NCBI GenBank assembly: GCA_020718845.1
Contig: DYRG01000001.1
Coordinates: 1 to 64,000 of the forward strand
Reading direction: 5' to 3'
DNA from: Thiomargarita sp.
Lineage (GTDB): Bacteria; Pseudomonadota; Gammaproteobacteria; Beggiatoales; Beggiatoaceae
Length of the DNA: 64,000 nt
Positions 54,445 through 64,000 of this stretch are shown piece after piece (position 1 is the first letter of the stretch; the number at the start of each line of letters is the position of its first letter). Both the position numbers and the translations under genes were made by a program. Under the pieces are notes generated by a model that was not told the DNA's origin, did no database searches, and saw only the letters and a list, made by a program, of their open reading frames with translations.

Positions 54445-55443
54445 ATGCAAAATCAACGAGTTGCTGTGACAGGCGGTGCGGGTTTTTTAGGTTCGCACGT
54501 TGTCGCTAAATTATTAGAATTAAATAACGAAGTTGTTGTTTTAGATGACTTTTCAAATGGAAAAATGGTTCACCTTGCTCAAGTGCGTGAACATCCTAAA
54601 TTAAGCATTATTCGCGGTGATATTACGCATCGAAATGACGTGGTTCAAGCATTTGAAAATTGTAATACGGTCATTCATTTGGCGGTATTAGATTTGCGCC
54701 AATCAATTAAAGAACCAAAACGAGTAAATACGGTAATTGTTGATGGAACAATGAATTGTTTAGAAATCGCAAAAGAAAATAATGTTGAATTATTTCTCAA
54801 TTGTTCTTCTTCAGAAGTGTATGGAACGGCGAATTATGTTCCAATGGATGAGAAACATCCGTTGCACCCCGAAACCCCGTATGCAGCCGCGAAAGTTGCT
54901 CAAGATATGTACACTTTTAGTTATGGAAGAACTTATGGTTTGCCTTGGACAACGATTCGTCCTTTCAATATGTACGGTCCAAATTCGCACTGGCAAGGCT
55001 ATCGTGGTGAATTAATTCCCAAAATGATCGTCCGAGCCATGAATAAGCAACCTTTAGTTTTATTTGGATCGGGAGAGCAAACGCGTGATTTTCTTTATGT
55101 AGAAGAAGCAGCAAAAGCTGTGATTGATGTCGCAAATAATCCGCTTTCTCGTGGAAGAACTTTAAATTTCTGCACAGGTAAAGAAACTTCTGTTAAAAGA
55201 ATTGCAGAATTGATTTGTCAAGCCTTTAATCTTGATCCCGCAGAGTTCATTCAAAGTCAACCGCCAAGACCAGGGGATGTGATGCGTCATTTAGGAGATC
55301 AAACTGCCTTTTCTGAAATCGTGGGTTATTCTCCAAAAGTTGAAATAGAAGAAGGCATTACAAAAACGATTGAATGGTTTAAACATTTGCCTTACAAACC
55401 CGCCGAATTGCTCGCACAAGAAGTATTGCGGAGTTGGGAATAA
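54445..55443 (+). CDS. NAD-dependent nucleotide-sugar epimerase/dehydratase
   Basis: A 332-residue extended SDR with GGAGFLGSHV at the N-terminus and the catalytic YAAAKVAQD (Tyr near 151) plus the Ser-rich NCSSSEVYG region, and a sugar-binding PRPGDV segment. It modifies a nucleotide sugar, probably by C4 epimerisation, dehydration or decarboxylation. The next gene begins immediately after its stop. Substrate not determined. Confidence 0.85.
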   Translation: MQNQRVAVTGGAGFLGSHVVAKLLELNNEVVVLDDFSNGKMVHLAQVREHPKLSIIRGDITHRNDVVQAFENCNTVIHLAVLDLRQSIKEPKRVNTVIVDGTMNCLEIAKENNVELFLNCSSSEVYGTANYVPMDEKHPLHPETPYAAAKVAQDMYTFSYGRTYGLPWTTIRPFNMYGPNSHWQGYRGELIPKMIVRAMNKQPLVLFGSGEQTRDFLYVEEAAKAVIDVANNPLSRGRTLNFCTGKETSVKRIAELICQAFNLDPAEFIQSQPPRPGDVMRHLGDQTAFSEIVGYSPKVEIEEGITKTIEWFKHLPYKPAELLAQEVLRSWE

Positions 55444-56322
55444 ATGGAAACCTTTTGGATAACTGGCGCGACGGGACGTTTAGGTTGCGAAATTACCGCA
55501 CGTTTAGAGCAACTTGGACAGCAAGTTGTTCCGTTGGTGTTTGCTGGTTATCCATTACAACCCAAACGTTTGAAATGGTATGCCCAAACTCAGCCCATTG
55601 AGATCAAAAAAAACAATGATTTCAAAGAGTTAAAAAAACCAGATTATGTAATTCATTTACATTGGCAAGTCAAAAGAGATTTATCTTTTACCGAACAACT
55701 GTTATATGAAATGGATTGGAATATTCATCGTTTAGGATTTCTGTGGGATGAATTAAAAGAACATTCAATTAAAAAAATTGTTAATCTTTCTTCAATTAAA
55801 GTTTTTAGTCGTTTTAATTCAAATCCGATTTCTACGCATTCTCAACCTTTCCCAAATTCACCGTATGGCATTGCTAAAATTGCTGCTGAACAGTTTTTAA
55901 ATATTCAATTTAATCAAAAAGTTACGCATTTAAGATTAAGTTCAGTTGCATCAGTCGGCGAGCATCCTTCGCAATTATTAAGTCAATTATATGCGAGCGC
56001 ATTTGAAGAAAAGAAAATTCGCGTTAATGTTCCACATAGCACAGCTTTGTTGTATATTGAGGAAGCGGCGGATTTGATTATTAATGCGGCATGGCAAGGA
56101 TTAGAAAATTATTATATATTAAGCGGCAAAGAAATTGCGAATGAAAAAATAGCTCAAACTTTTGAAGAAATTGCTCAAAGAAAACTTCATGCAGAATATA
56201 TTGATTTAGCACCTAATATAATCGATTCAACTTTTATTTCTGATGCTAATAAATTACAAACCACTTGGACACGCACTTATTCTTTAGATGAGATGATAAG
56301 AACTTTCATTGAATCTCATTGA
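55444..56322 (+). CDS. NAD-dependent epimerase/dehydratase family protein
   Basis: A 292-residue extended SDR with ITGATGRLGCEI, a Ser region LSSIKVF and the SPYGIAKIAAE catalytic Tyr/Lys (near 141-145). Divergent from the preceding enzyme and about 40 residues shorter. It is fused head to tail in the operon with no gap. Likely another nucleotide-sugar modifying or reducing step. Confidence 0.8.
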   Translation: METFWITGATGRLGCEITARLEQLGQQVVPLVFAGYPLQPKRLKWYAQTQPIEIKKNNDFKELKKPDYVIHLHWQVKRDLSFTEQLLYEMDWNIHRLGFLWDELKEHSIKKIVNLSSIKVFSRFNSNPISTHSQPFPNSPYGIAKIAAEQFLNIQFNQKVTHLRLSSVASVGEHPSQLLSQLYASAFEEKKIRVNVPHSTALLYIEEAADLIINAAWQGLENYYILSGKEIANEKIAQTFEEIAQRKLHAEYIDLAPNIIDSTFISDANKLQTTWTRTYSLDEMIRTFIESH

Positions 56323-56351
56323 TTTACTTTTACTTTTGAGGAGCAAAGATC

Positions 56352-57377
56352 ATGTCAACAAATTTGAATGTCGCAGTGATTGGATGTGGATATTGGGGAC
56401 CTAATTTAATTCGTAACTTTAATAGTGCGCCAAATTGCACTTTAAAAACTCTTTGTGATGCAAATCAAAAGCGTTTGGATGTTATGAAAGGACTTTATCC
56501 AAATGTTCAAACTACAACCGATTACAACGAAGTTATAAATGATCCAGAAATTCAAGCAATTGTCATTGCATTGCCCGTTCATTTGCATCATCCAGTTGCT
56601 AAAGCAGCTTTAGAAAATGGTAAGCACGTTTTAATTGAAAAACCTATGACTTCTTCCGTTGAGCAAAGTAAAGAATTAGTTGCTTTAGCAAAACAAAAGA
56701 ACTTGACGTTAATGGTTGGGCATACTTTTATTTATTCTGCACCCGTAAGAAAAATTAAAGAAATCATCGATTCTGGCGAATTGGGCGATATTATTTATAT
56801 GAGTTCTCGCCGCTTAAATCTTGGTTTATTTCAAAAGGATATTAACGTCACATGGGATTTAGCGCCGCATGATTTAGCGATTATGTTGTATATTTTAGGA
56901 AGCGAAGCAGATTCGGTGAATTGTACGGGTGTTGATGCTTTGAATATTTCTGAAAATATTGAAGCAATTACAAATCTATCTGTGCATTTCAAAAATGGCG
57001 TATTTGCTAACATTCAAAGCAGTTGGTTAGACCCCAATAAAGTGAGAGATATGACATTTGTGGGCACTAAAAAAATGTTAGTCTTTAACGATATTGAACA
57101 GTTTGAAAAAATTAAAATTTACGACAAAGGAATTGATATGCCAGAAGCGGGTTATTCAACCTTTGCAGATTTTGTATTTGCATATCGTAATGGAGATATG
57201 TATTCGCCGGCGTTCAATATGGTAGAACCTTTGAAATTAGAAGCACAACATTTCTTAGATTGTATTCGTTCTGGTTCAACGCCTTTAACGAGTGGAGAAG
57301 ATGGTTTGAAAGTAGTGCAAATTTTAGAAGCATCTTCATTATCTTTGAAACAAAATGGCGCGCAAATTGTTTTATAA
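56352..57377 (+). CDS. Gfo/Idh/MocA family sugar oxidoreductase
   Basis: A 341-residue oxidoreductase with the Rossmann motif VIGCGYWGPNLIRNF and EKPMTSSVEQ near residue 96. The middle WDLAPHDLAIMLYIL and C-terminal GEDGLKVVQILEA fit WbpB/WlbA-like nucleotide-sugar 3-dehydrogenases. It would oxidise a UDP-sugar with NAD. A GAGGAGC site precedes the ATG. An aminotransferase partner is not in view. Confidence 0.85.
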   Translation: MSTNLNVAVIGCGYWGPNLIRNFNSAPNCTLKTLCDANQKRLDVMKGLYPNVQTTTDYNEVINDPEIQAIVIALPVHLHHPVAKAALENGKHVLIEKPMTSSVEQSKELVALAKQKNLTLMVGHTFIYSAPVRKIKEIIDSGELGDIIYMSSRRLNLGLFQKDINVTWDLAPHDLAIMLYILGSEADSVNCTGVDALNISENIEAITNLSVHFKNGVFANIQSSWLDPNKVRDMTFVGTKKMLVFNDIEQFEKIKIYDKGIDMPEAGYSTFADFVFAYRNGDMYSPAFNMVEPLKLEAQHFLDCIRSGSTPLTSGEDGLKVVQILEASSLSLKQNGAQIVL

Positions 57378-57386
57378 AATAGTCTT

Positions 57387-58898
57387 ATGATTCGATGGAT
57401 TAGAGCGGAATTTCGTGATAGTTTTTCCGTTCATTCAGTTGCTCAAACCATTACCACTTTATTTATTGCATTAGCGATTTCTCAGGTTGTAGTTGCATTA
57501 TTAAGTGGTGATGAAAAATATTTCAAAGTTGCTGCTATTTTAGCGGTTGCGCCGTTTTTCGTTGTTATTCCACATAAAGAAAAATTTTTAATTGGCTTAT
57601 TTTTGTTTTCGTTAAGTTTAGGAACAGGAAAAGCCATTTACGATGAAATTGGAGAAACTAATCCTCCATTACGGCATTTCTTTTTACTACCACTATCTGA
57701 TATATTGTTGCTCACTTTATTTGCTATTAGAGTCGCTGTTATTTATAAAGGAGAAAATACAAAGTTTTCGGTTTGGAATGACAAAATATTTTTATTTGTT
57801 TTCTTATGGGCGGTACAAACTTATTTGTCAATGTTTCCAGCGGTTGATAAGGTAGCAACTTTTATTGGTGCATGGGATATGGCGCGTGCTGTAATTACTT
57901 ATTTTGTTATATTTCATTATATTAAAAAAAGAGAAGATATGCATTGGTTAATGGTTGGTTTGTTTGCAACTTTAATATTTCAAACTTTATTAGTCGTTGC
58001 TCAACACGTTACTCAAGATATGTTAATTCAATTGCCCGGTTTAGAAGCTGAGAAAGATGATGTGGACGGCATTGGATTTAGACCATCTGGCACAATGGGA
58101 CATTCGAGCAACTACGCAAAACTAACTGGAGAGGTTTTACCCATTGCATTGGCGTACGGTTTCTTTGCACCTCGTTTCTATAAAATTGGAGGATTTGGGG
58201 TTTGGTTATTGGGAGCAGCAGCATTAGCATTAACGGTTTCAAGAGCAGGTCTAGGAAGTTGGTTAGTAACGGCTGCATTATTTCCTTTTGGTTTAATGTT
58301 TCTCAAAATTGTTCCAATTCGTCCAATGATTCCTCTATTTTCAGCATTTCTGCTGGTGATTGGAATCGCGGTAGGTTTAGTGGCAGCAACTGCGGGAGCA
58401 AAGATCGCTAGTCGAATGGAGAATGATCATGGTTCTGCAGATACTCGAGCACCCATGTGGCAAGTCGCAGATAATATAATTAAAGCAAATCCTATTTTAG
58501 GAATTGGTTGGACGAATTATGTTGCTGTACATAACAAATATGATAATACCGAGAAACAAATTTCCTATATTTTACCTTTGCCAGTCCATAATTTATATCG
58601 TTATTACGCTGCTGAAATTGGCATTCCAGGATTAGTTTTCTTTCTACTGATTTTATTTCTAACCATGTGGGTAAATTTAAAATGTGCAAGATCAGCTGAT
58701 TTAACAATGCTAGAACGATCGTTACACTTATCTATGTTATTGACTATTTTAACTATTTTTATGCAAGCCCATACTGGAAAAGGATTCGTCGATCATTTGA
58801 CGCATATTTCTACGGTAGTTATTTATGCAGCTTGTGCAACTAAACAACTTGCTTTACTTAAAGTGAGAAAAGAAAAAGAAGAAATGGGAGTCTCATGA
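57387..58898 (+). CDS. O-antigen ligase-like membrane protein (candidate polymerase)
   Basis: A 503-residue protein of about 10-12 membrane segments with the Wzy_C/O-antigen ligase-type core: a periplasmic loop carrying GFRPSGTMGHSSNYAKLTGE and, later, GIGWTNYVAVHNKY and LPVHNLYRYYAAEIGIPGL with the conserved His. It could be the repeat-unit polymerase or a ligase; the flippase that overlaps by four bases favours polymerase. Confidence 0.8.
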   Translation: MIRWIRAEFRDSFSVHSVAQTITTLFIALAISQVVVALLSGDEKYFKVAAILAVAPFFVVIPHKEKFLIGLFLFSLSLGTGKAIYDEIGETNPPLRHFFLLPLSDILLLTLFAIRVAVIYKGENTKFSVWNDKIFLFVFLWAVQTYLSMFPAVDKVATFIGAWDMARAVITYFVIFHYIKKREDMHWLMVGLFATLIFQTLLVVAQHVTQDMLIQLPGLEAEKDDVDGIGFRPSGTMGHSSNYAKLTGEVLPIALAYGFFAPRFYKIGGFGVWLLGAAALALTVSRAGLGSWLVTAALFPFGLMFLKIVPIRPMIPLFSAFLLVIGIAVGLVAATAGAKIASRMENDHGSADTRAPMWQVADNIIKANPILGIGWTNYVAVHNKYDNTEKQISYILPLPVHNLYRYYAAEIGIPGLVFFLLILFLTMWVNLKCARSADLTMLERSLHLSMLLTILTIFMQAHTGKGFVDHLTHISTVVIYAACATKQLALLKVRKEKEEMGVS

Positions 58899-60412
58899 AT
58901 TTGCAACGTAGTAATTTATTTTTAAATATGCTCAGTAATTGGGGCGCTTTATTAGTATCTGTTTTAGTTGGATTTTTTCTTACGTCTTATATTATTGGAC
59001 ATTTAGGAAAAACAGGATTTGGGATTTGGACGCTCATTAATGCAATTATTAGTTATTACAGTGTGTTAGATTTAGGTGTAAGTTCAGCATTAACCCGTTA
59101 TGTTGCTCGAGATGCGGGTAGAAAAGATTTCATTTCTCTTAATTTAACAATTAATACAACTTTGGTCTTTTTTTGTATTATTGGAGTAATGATTTTTCTG
59201 GGTTCTTTTTGGGTTGCAAATCCTTTAATTGACTTCTTTCATGTTGAGTTAGAATCTCAAGATGATTTTGGGTTTCTAATTTTTATGTTGGGAATGAGCA
59301 TGAGCTTGCTTTTTCCGGGTAATTTTTTTGGTTCAATTCTTAAAGCACATGAGCAATTTTTAGTTGCAAATCTTGTAAATATTGCAGTTACTTTGTTTAG
59401 AACAGCATTAGTCATTATCTTTTTAAATATGGATTTAGGATTAAAAGGATTAGGCTATGCAAATGTAGCGGGTGCAATTTTAAATTTAGTTTTATATTAT
59501 GTTTTATGTTTAAAGTTGTTTCCTTATTTGAAATTTAGTTTTTTTGGCGCACGATTTGAAACGTTTAAAATTCTAATGGGGTTTGGTGCTGCAACAATGG
59601 TAATGGAAGTTGCAAGCATTTTACGTTTTGATTTAGATAGTTTTGTGATTGGAAAATGGTTGAATTTAGAAGCCGTTGGGATATTTGCAGTTGCGGGTTT
59701 ATTGATGCGTTATTATGTCATGTTTCTCAATTCTGCAACGGTTACAACTTTCACGCCTCGTTTTGCACATTTAGAAGGTGAAGGCGATTATGATGGCTTA
59801 AAGAAACTGTATATGAAATCTTTGAGCATTGGTGCATTTCTAAGTTTTGCAATTGCAACACCGATTATTATGTACGGAGAGCAATTTGTTTTATTGTGGG
59901 CTGGAAAAGATTTTTTAGAAGCAGTTCCTGTTTTATGGTTAATGGCGGCGAGTTTTGCTTTAACAATGGCACAAAGTAGCAGCGTTGCAATGATGTACGC
60001 TTTGCATAAACATCAAACCTTTGCAGTGGTTTCTTTAATTGAAGGAATTGCTAATTTATTATTAAGCATTTATTTAGCCCCTAAATATGGTATTTTAGGC
60101 GTTGCATTAGGCACAGCTATCCCAATGATTTTTGTGAAGTTAATTTTACAACCGTTATATTTGACGCGAATTGTAGATGTTCCTTTAATTGCTTATGTTT
60201 CAACATTATTACCGCCTTTATTGTTAGCATTAATTTTAGGAGGAATTCCATTTTACGCACCGCATTGGATTCCAGATATACAAGGGTATATTTTATTGGT
60301 AATATGGAGTTTGCCAATATTATTATGTTTTGGATTATTTTATAGTATAATTCACCCTGAAGATGGTCAAAAAATCTGGGCAAAACTCACTCGCAAACCA
60401 CTTGAGGAATAA
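58895..60412 (+). CDS. Polysaccharide flippase (Wzx/MATE-like)
   Basis: A 505-residue membrane protein with about 14 segments of the oligosaccharide flippase family (SNWGALLVSVLVGFFLTSYI; LDLGVSSALTRYVARDAG). It would carry lipid-linked repeat units to the periplasmic face. The ATG overlaps the ligase-like gene (ATGA). Confidence 0.88.
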   Translation: MNLQRSNLFLNMLSNWGALLVSVLVGFFLTSYIIGHLGKTGFGIWTLINAIISYYSVLDLGVSSALTRYVARDAGRKDFISLNLTINTTLVFFCIIGVMIFLGSFWVANPLIDFFHVELESQDDFGFLIFMLGMSMSLLFPGNFFGSILKAHEQFLVANLVNIAVTLFRTALVIIFLNMDLGLKGLGYANVAGAILNLVLYYVLCLKLFPYLKFSFFGARFETFKILMGFGAATMVMEVASILRFDLDSFVIGKWLNLEAVGIFAVAGLLMRYYVMFLNSATVTTFTPRFAHLEGEGDYDGLKKLYMKSLSIGAFLSFAIATPIIMYGEQFVLLWAGKDFLEAVPVLWLMAASFALTMAQSSSVAMMYALHKHQTFAVVSLIEGIANLLLSIYLAPKYGILGVALGTAIPMIFVKLILQPLYLTRIVDVPLIAYVSTLLPPLLLALILGGIPFYAPHWIPDIQGYILLVIWSLPILLCFGLFYSIIHPEDGQKIWAKLTRKPLEE

Positions 60413-60414
60413 AC

Positions 60415-61626
60415 ATGAGCAAAGTTTTATTAGTAGGTCATAGCGGTTCTTTTAATAAAGGCTGTGAAGCATTGGTGCGTAGTACGGTTGATATTGTTCA
60501 ACGTCATCTTCATCCAGAAACGATTTCTTTGATGTCAGATGATCCTCAATCAGATATTAAAGCAATTGCGCATGATTTACCTCATATTTCAATTAATAAT
60601 GCGCTGCCTAAAATTGGAGGAAAGTTTTCTCCAAGTTGGATTTTAGAACGAGTAGAATCTCGTATTATTCGTAAAATTAAATTAGGATTACCTTCTTATG
60701 ATACATGGAAAAATCGTCATTTCTATAAAAATGTCGATATTGTCATTAGCATTGGAGGAGACACTTTCTCTGATGATTATGAAGGACCATCTGTTTATTT
60801 TGGAGAACTAGATTTAGCAAAAAGAAATGGTGCTTTTACCATGATTTGGGCGGCTTCTATTGGACCTTTTAAACATTTAGAGAAACAATGGGCTGATTTA
60901 TTAAAACAAGTTGATTTAATTACCGTTCGAGAAAAGAAAACTCAACAATATTTGCAATCATTAGGGGTTCAAGATAATTTAAAATTAGTTGCTGATCCTG
61001 CGTTTTTATTAGAAAAATATCCTGAAGGAACACCAAGCCTTCCTCAAGAGAAAATCATTATTGGTTTGGGAATGAGTGCCATTGTTGCAGAATATGGTTC
61101 AGATCATAACTTTTATCTCGATGCTTTTGCTCAATTTGTTCAAACTTTATCTAAAGAAGACAAATATCATTTTATTTTAATTCCTCATGTTGTTTCTCCC
61201 GATAATAATGATTTGACGGTTTGTGAAGCGTTAATGCAAAAGTTGCAACCCATTGAAAATATTCAAATAATTAGCCCTGAGTTAAATACTTGTCAAATGA
61301 AATATGTAATTAGCCAATGTCATTATTTTATTGGTGCTCGCACACATTCTACAATTGCAGGTTTGTCGACCTGTGTTCCTACCTTAAGTATTGGTTATAG
61401 TGCAAAAGCAATTGGTATTAATCAAGATATTTTTGGAAATACCGATTATGTTTTACCGATTAAAGATATTTCTTTTGAAAATTTAATGGCAAAATTCAAT
61501 TTAATGGTTGAGAAAAAAATAGAAATTGTTGAAACCCTTAAAAAACGCATTCCAGAAATCCAAAAGAAATCTAATTTAAGCGGTGTTTATTTGCAACAAG
61601 CCTTAGCTGAAAAGGGTTTGTTATGA
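60415..61626 (+). CDS. Polysaccharide pyruvyl transferase family protein
   Basis: A 403-residue protein of the CsaB-like pyruvyl transferase family: GHSGSFNKGCEALVRSTV, a donor-site ISIGGDTFSDDY, and FIGARTHSTIAGLSTCVPTL near the end. It would transfer pyruvate from PEP to a sugar, adding acidic ketals. A GAGGAATAAAC site precedes the ATG. Its stop overlaps the next start. Confidence 0.87.
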   Translation: MSKVLLVGHSGSFNKGCEALVRSTVDIVQRHLHPETISLMSDDPQSDIKAIAHDLPHISINNALPKIGGKFSPSWILERVESRIIRKIKLGLPSYDTWKNRHFYKNVDIVISIGGDTFSDDYEGPSVYFGELDLAKRNGAFTMIWAASIGPFKHLEKQWADLLKQVDLITVREKKTQQYLQSLGVQDNLKLVADPAFLLEKYPEGTPSLPQEKIIIGLGMSAIVAEYGSDHNFYLDAFAQFVQTLSKEDKYHFILIPHVVSPDNNDLTVCEALMQKLQPIENIQIISPELNTCQMKYVISQCHYFIGARTHSTIAGLSTCVPTLSIGYSAKAIGINQDIFGNTDYVLPIKDISFENLMAKFNLMVEKKIEIVETLKKRIPEIQKKSNLSGVYLQQALAEKGLL

Positions 61627-62630
61627 ATAATAAACTATCCGTTGTCATTATTGCAAAAAATGAAGAACGCAATATTGCAAGAGGAATTGAATCTATTTTA
61701 GAAGCGACGGTTTCTCTTGATGATGTAGAAATCGTTTTAGTTGATTCACTTTCAACTGATAAAACTATTGAAATTGCTCAAAATTATCCGATTAAAATTA
61801 TTCAACTTGATCCAAACTTTTTTATTTCTCCATCGGCGGGGCGTTTTATTGGTTTAAAATATACGTCTGGGGAATTTGTTTATTTCTTAGATGGGGATAT
61901 GCACTTAAATAAAAATTGGTTTGAAACTGCGTTACCTATTATTGAAAATAACTCAAATTTAGCAGGATTAGCTGGAAAATGTCATGAAATTACCTTTGAT
62001 GATAATTTTAAAGACATAAAAAGTGAAGATGAAGATCGTTTTAATGTAGCTAATCAAATTCATAAAGTTAGACATTTAGGACAATCGGTTTTATATAGAA
62101 GAAATGCATTAGAAAAAGTTGGAGGATTTAATCCTTATTTGGCAAATGAAGAAGAATTAGAATTAGGGTTAAGATTAAGTGCGGCAGGTTATGAATTACA
62201 ACGTATTCCAGTTCCAATGACCATTCATTACACCAAATACTATAGCAATGAAAACCCAAGCGGTTTAACTATGCGCCAAATTAAACGCGATTGGGCATTA
62301 GGACGCTACATTGCATTAGGACAAGTTTTAGCGTTATTATGGAAAAATCCATTTCGGTTAGAATATTTAAAACTATATTGGAAAGCATTATTATTTGTCT
62401 TTGTTTATTTCATTGGGATTTTAAGCCTTTTTAATATATCATTTTTTTTGATTTGGTTTATTTCATTAAGTATGTTTTTAGGATTAAGAACAATTGCAAA
62501 AAAAAATCTAATGGATACAATGTTATATATCTTTGATTATTCATTGTCAGCTTATGGTTTTGTCGTTGGTTTTTTTAAATCTCCTTCTAAAATTGAAACC
62601 TATCAACCACAACTTAAATTTATCAAATGA
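61623..62630 (+). CDS. Glycosyltransferase family 2 protein, membrane-anchored
   Basis: A 335-residue GT-A fold enzyme with VVIIAKNEERNIARGIES, the metal-binding FLDGDMHLN and a PYLANEEELELGLRL segment. Two membrane segments lie near residues 255-300. It adds a sugar to the growing repeat unit. ATGA overlaps both neighbours. Confidence 0.87.
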   Translation: MNNKLSVVIIAKNEERNIARGIESILEATVSLDDVEIVLVDSLSTDKTIEIAQNYPIKIIQLDPNFFISPSAGRFIGLKYTSGEFVYFLDGDMHLNKNWFETALPIIENNSNLAGLAGKCHEITFDDNFKDIKSEDEDRFNVANQIHKVRHLGQSVLYRRNALEKVGGFNPYLANEEELELGLRLSAAGYELQRIPVPMTIHYTKYYSNENPSGLTMRQIKRDWALGRYIALGQVLALLWKNPFRLEYLKLYWKALLFVFVYFIGILSLFNISFFLIWFISLSMFLGLRTIAKKNLMDTMLYIFDYSLSAYGFVVGFFKSPSKIETYQPQLKFIK

Positions 62631-63490
62631 AAGCGTTAAAAAATCTTTTTTGGAAATTGATTACATTTTCTGGCTTACCTTGGTTTATTCGAGAAGTTTT
62701 AACGAGAAATAAAGCTGGTATTTTGTTATATCACGAACCCACGCCTAAAAATTTAGAAAAACATTTAAAGTTTTTGAGCAAACGTTATAATTTTATTACG
62801 CTTGATTTATTAGTTGAAGCGATTTCAAACAAAGATTGGAGTAAAATTCCACCAAAAACATTAGTGATTACAATTGATGATGGCCATCAAAGTAATTATT
62901 TGTTATTGGAAGTTTTTAAAAAATATCAGGTAAAACCTACCATTTTTGCTTGTAGTCAAATTGTAAATACCCAGCGGCATTTTTGGTGGAAAAATAATTA
63001 TCCAAATCATTATGAACTTAAAATGCTTTCTCGTAAAGAAATGTTGAAAAAACTTAAAGAAAAGGTTGATTATTTTCCTGAAAGAAATTATAAAGATCGG
63101 CAAGCACTTAATTTAGACGAATTTGAGCAAATGAAACCTTTTATTGATTTTCAAGCACATACTTGTTTTCATCCTATTTTACCGTTATGTGAAAACCATG
63201 AAAGCAAACAAGAAATTCAAAAATGTAAAACGGATTTAGAACAATTATTAAAACAACCTATTAAGCATTTTGCTTATCCAAATGGTGATTATACTCAAAG
63301 AGAAATTACTTATTTAAAAGAGGCTGGATATTTATCTGCTCGAACAGTTAAATTTGGTTGGAACATGATAGAAACTGATCCATTTCAACTACCTATTTTA
63401 AGTAGTAATGATGACATTTCAACTGACAAATTATCAGCTCAAATAACGGGCATTTTTAATTTTATAGAAAAAATAGTGAGTTTAAAATAA
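62627..63490 (+). CDS. Polysaccharide deacetylase (NodB-like) family protein
   Basis: A 287-residue NodB-homology protein with GILLYHEPTP, the metal motif TIDDGHQSN (Asp-Asp) and FQAHTCFHPIL with two His, then HFAYPNGDY. It would remove N- or O-acetyl groups of the polymer. No signal peptide. Its stop overlaps the next start by one base. Confidence 0.85.
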   Translation: MKALKNLFWKLITFSGLPWFIREVLTRNKAGILLYHEPTPKNLEKHLKFLSKRYNFITLDLLVEAISNKDWSKIPPKTLVITIDDGHQSNYLLLEVFKKYQVKPTIFACSQIVNTQRHFWWKNNYPNHYELKMLSRKEMLKKLKEKVDYFPERNYKDRQALNLDEFEQMKPFIDFQAHTCFHPILPLCENHESKQEIQKCKTDLEQLLKQPIKHFAYPNGDYTQREITYLKEAGYLSARTVKFGWNMIETDPFQLPILSSNDDISTDKLSAQITGIFNFIEKIVSLK

Positions 63491-64000
63491 TGATAAAAAG
63501 TAAAATAGCTTATATCACGAGTGATTTTCCAGTGGTAAGCCATACGTTTATTTCTCGTGAAATCAAAGAATTACAAAAACTAGGTCTTAAGATTGCTTGT
63601 TTTGCGATTCATACGCCGTCAGACCATGAAATTGCAGAAGAAGATAATGATTTTCGAGGAAAAGTTTTCTATATTTTTCCATTAAATAAATGGCGTTTCA
63701 TAAGTGTTCATTTAAAGACCTTTTTTCAATCACCTTTGAAATATTTATATTGGTTTTGGTATTTGATTAGTCGTCCTAATACACAAATGCGAGATCGTTT
63801 GCGCTGCGTATTTCATTTCTTTGAAGGTGTTTATTTGGCAGATGAAATGAAAAAACAGCAAATTAATCATATCCATTCGCATTTTTTGCAAGGAAATACT
63901 TCTGTTGCAATGATTGTTTCAAAATTTCTAAATATTACTTATAGTGTTTCAGTACATAATAGTACGCTTCCAATGGATAAAGTATTACAAAAAGAGAAAA
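63490..64000 (+). CDS. Glycosyltransferase family 4-like protein, 3' end outside window
   Basis: An open frame from the ATG at 63490 to the window end, 170 codons. IAYITSDFPVVSHTFISREI and HIHSHFLQGNTSVAMIVSKFL resemble the N-terminal domain of GT4/GT1 glycosyltransferases of colanic-acid type (WcaL-like). The C-terminal nucleotide-sugar domain is not in the window. Confidence 0.8.
   Translation, partial: MIKSKIAYITSDFPVVSHTFISREIKELQKLGLKIACFAIHTPSDHEIAEEDNDFRGKVFYIFPLNKWRFISVHLKTFFQSPLKYLYWFWYLISRPNTQMRDRLRCVFHFFEGVYLADEMKKQQINHIHSHFLQGNTSVAMIVSKFLNITYSVSVHNSTLPMDKVLQKEK

Noticed and set aside
54811-54996. Minus-strand ORFs inside the polysaccharide genes
   Set aside because: Shadows of the plus-strand coding genes; no independent signals.

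Overview
The window looks like a chromosomal segment of a low-GC gammaproteobacterium, most plausibly a Thiotrichales/Beggiatoa-type sulfur bacterium. This is inferred from gene content (a secreted DUF1566 protein, an nrt/nir/nas nitrate assimilation operon, a TauE/SafE exporter, a flagella-free che cluster, pentapeptide and other long repeat proteins, E. coli-like sigma-70 and 4.5S-type SRP RNA) and not from any search. Nothing marks the window as a plasmid or prophage.

Layout. 1-3100: a truncated IS1-family element, an uncharacterised GC-richer stretch, a secreted DUF1566 protein and a patch of decay (MITE-like inverted repeat, REP-like palindrome, broken vapC). 3100-12300 (minus): a complete assimilatory nitrate operon, nasT - leader terminator - nrtA - nrtB - nrtC/D - nirB - nirD - nasA; the leader carries a hexaloop hairpin and a strong terminator, as expected for ANTAR antitermination. 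12500-15820 (minus): a compact three-gene operon of a Rieske oxygenase, a class II aldolase and a methyltransferase/short-chain dehydrogenase fusion, with no obvious known pathway. 16000-23040 (plus): a transglutaminase, then cheR-cheD-cheB-STAS-cheA-(UPF0175)-cheW without cheY, MCP or flagellar genes. 23190-31900 (minus): cstA, a giant exported protein with about 70 repeats of 16 residues, and a SIR2-like gene with a small Cys/His-rich partner. 32100-34900: a CHASE-PAS-GGDEF diguanylate cyclase interrupted by one in-frame stop. 34960-45800: SRP RNA and tRNA-Ser, htpG with a heat-shock type promoter, typA, a hypothetical exported protein, a methyltransferase, a TSUP exporter, thioredoxin, folC, a lipoprotein and a phosphatase. 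45960-50900: a Kef-type antiporter, a two-gene cassette resembling nucleotide-modification associated domains next to palindromic repeats, and rpoD followed by a CAU tRNA. 51050-64000 (plus): an exopolysaccharide cluster, continuing past the window edge, with a BY-kinase-like ATPase, initiating sugar transferase, epimerases, oxidoreductase, O-antigen ligase-like polymerase, flippase, pyruvyl transferase, GT2, deacetylase and a GT4-like enzyme.

Two themes cross the gene boundaries. Base composition is patchy even inside single genes (DUF1566 gene, transglutaminase, cheA, typA, rpoD switch between GC-richer and AT-rich halves). Several families of short inverted repeats sit right after stop codons. 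The best candidates for something undescribed are the Rieske/aldolase/methyltransferase-SDR operon, the 16-residue repeat giant, the Nmad-like gene pair, the SIR2-like/Cys-His pair and the degenerate GGDEF domains in the polysaccharide cluster.
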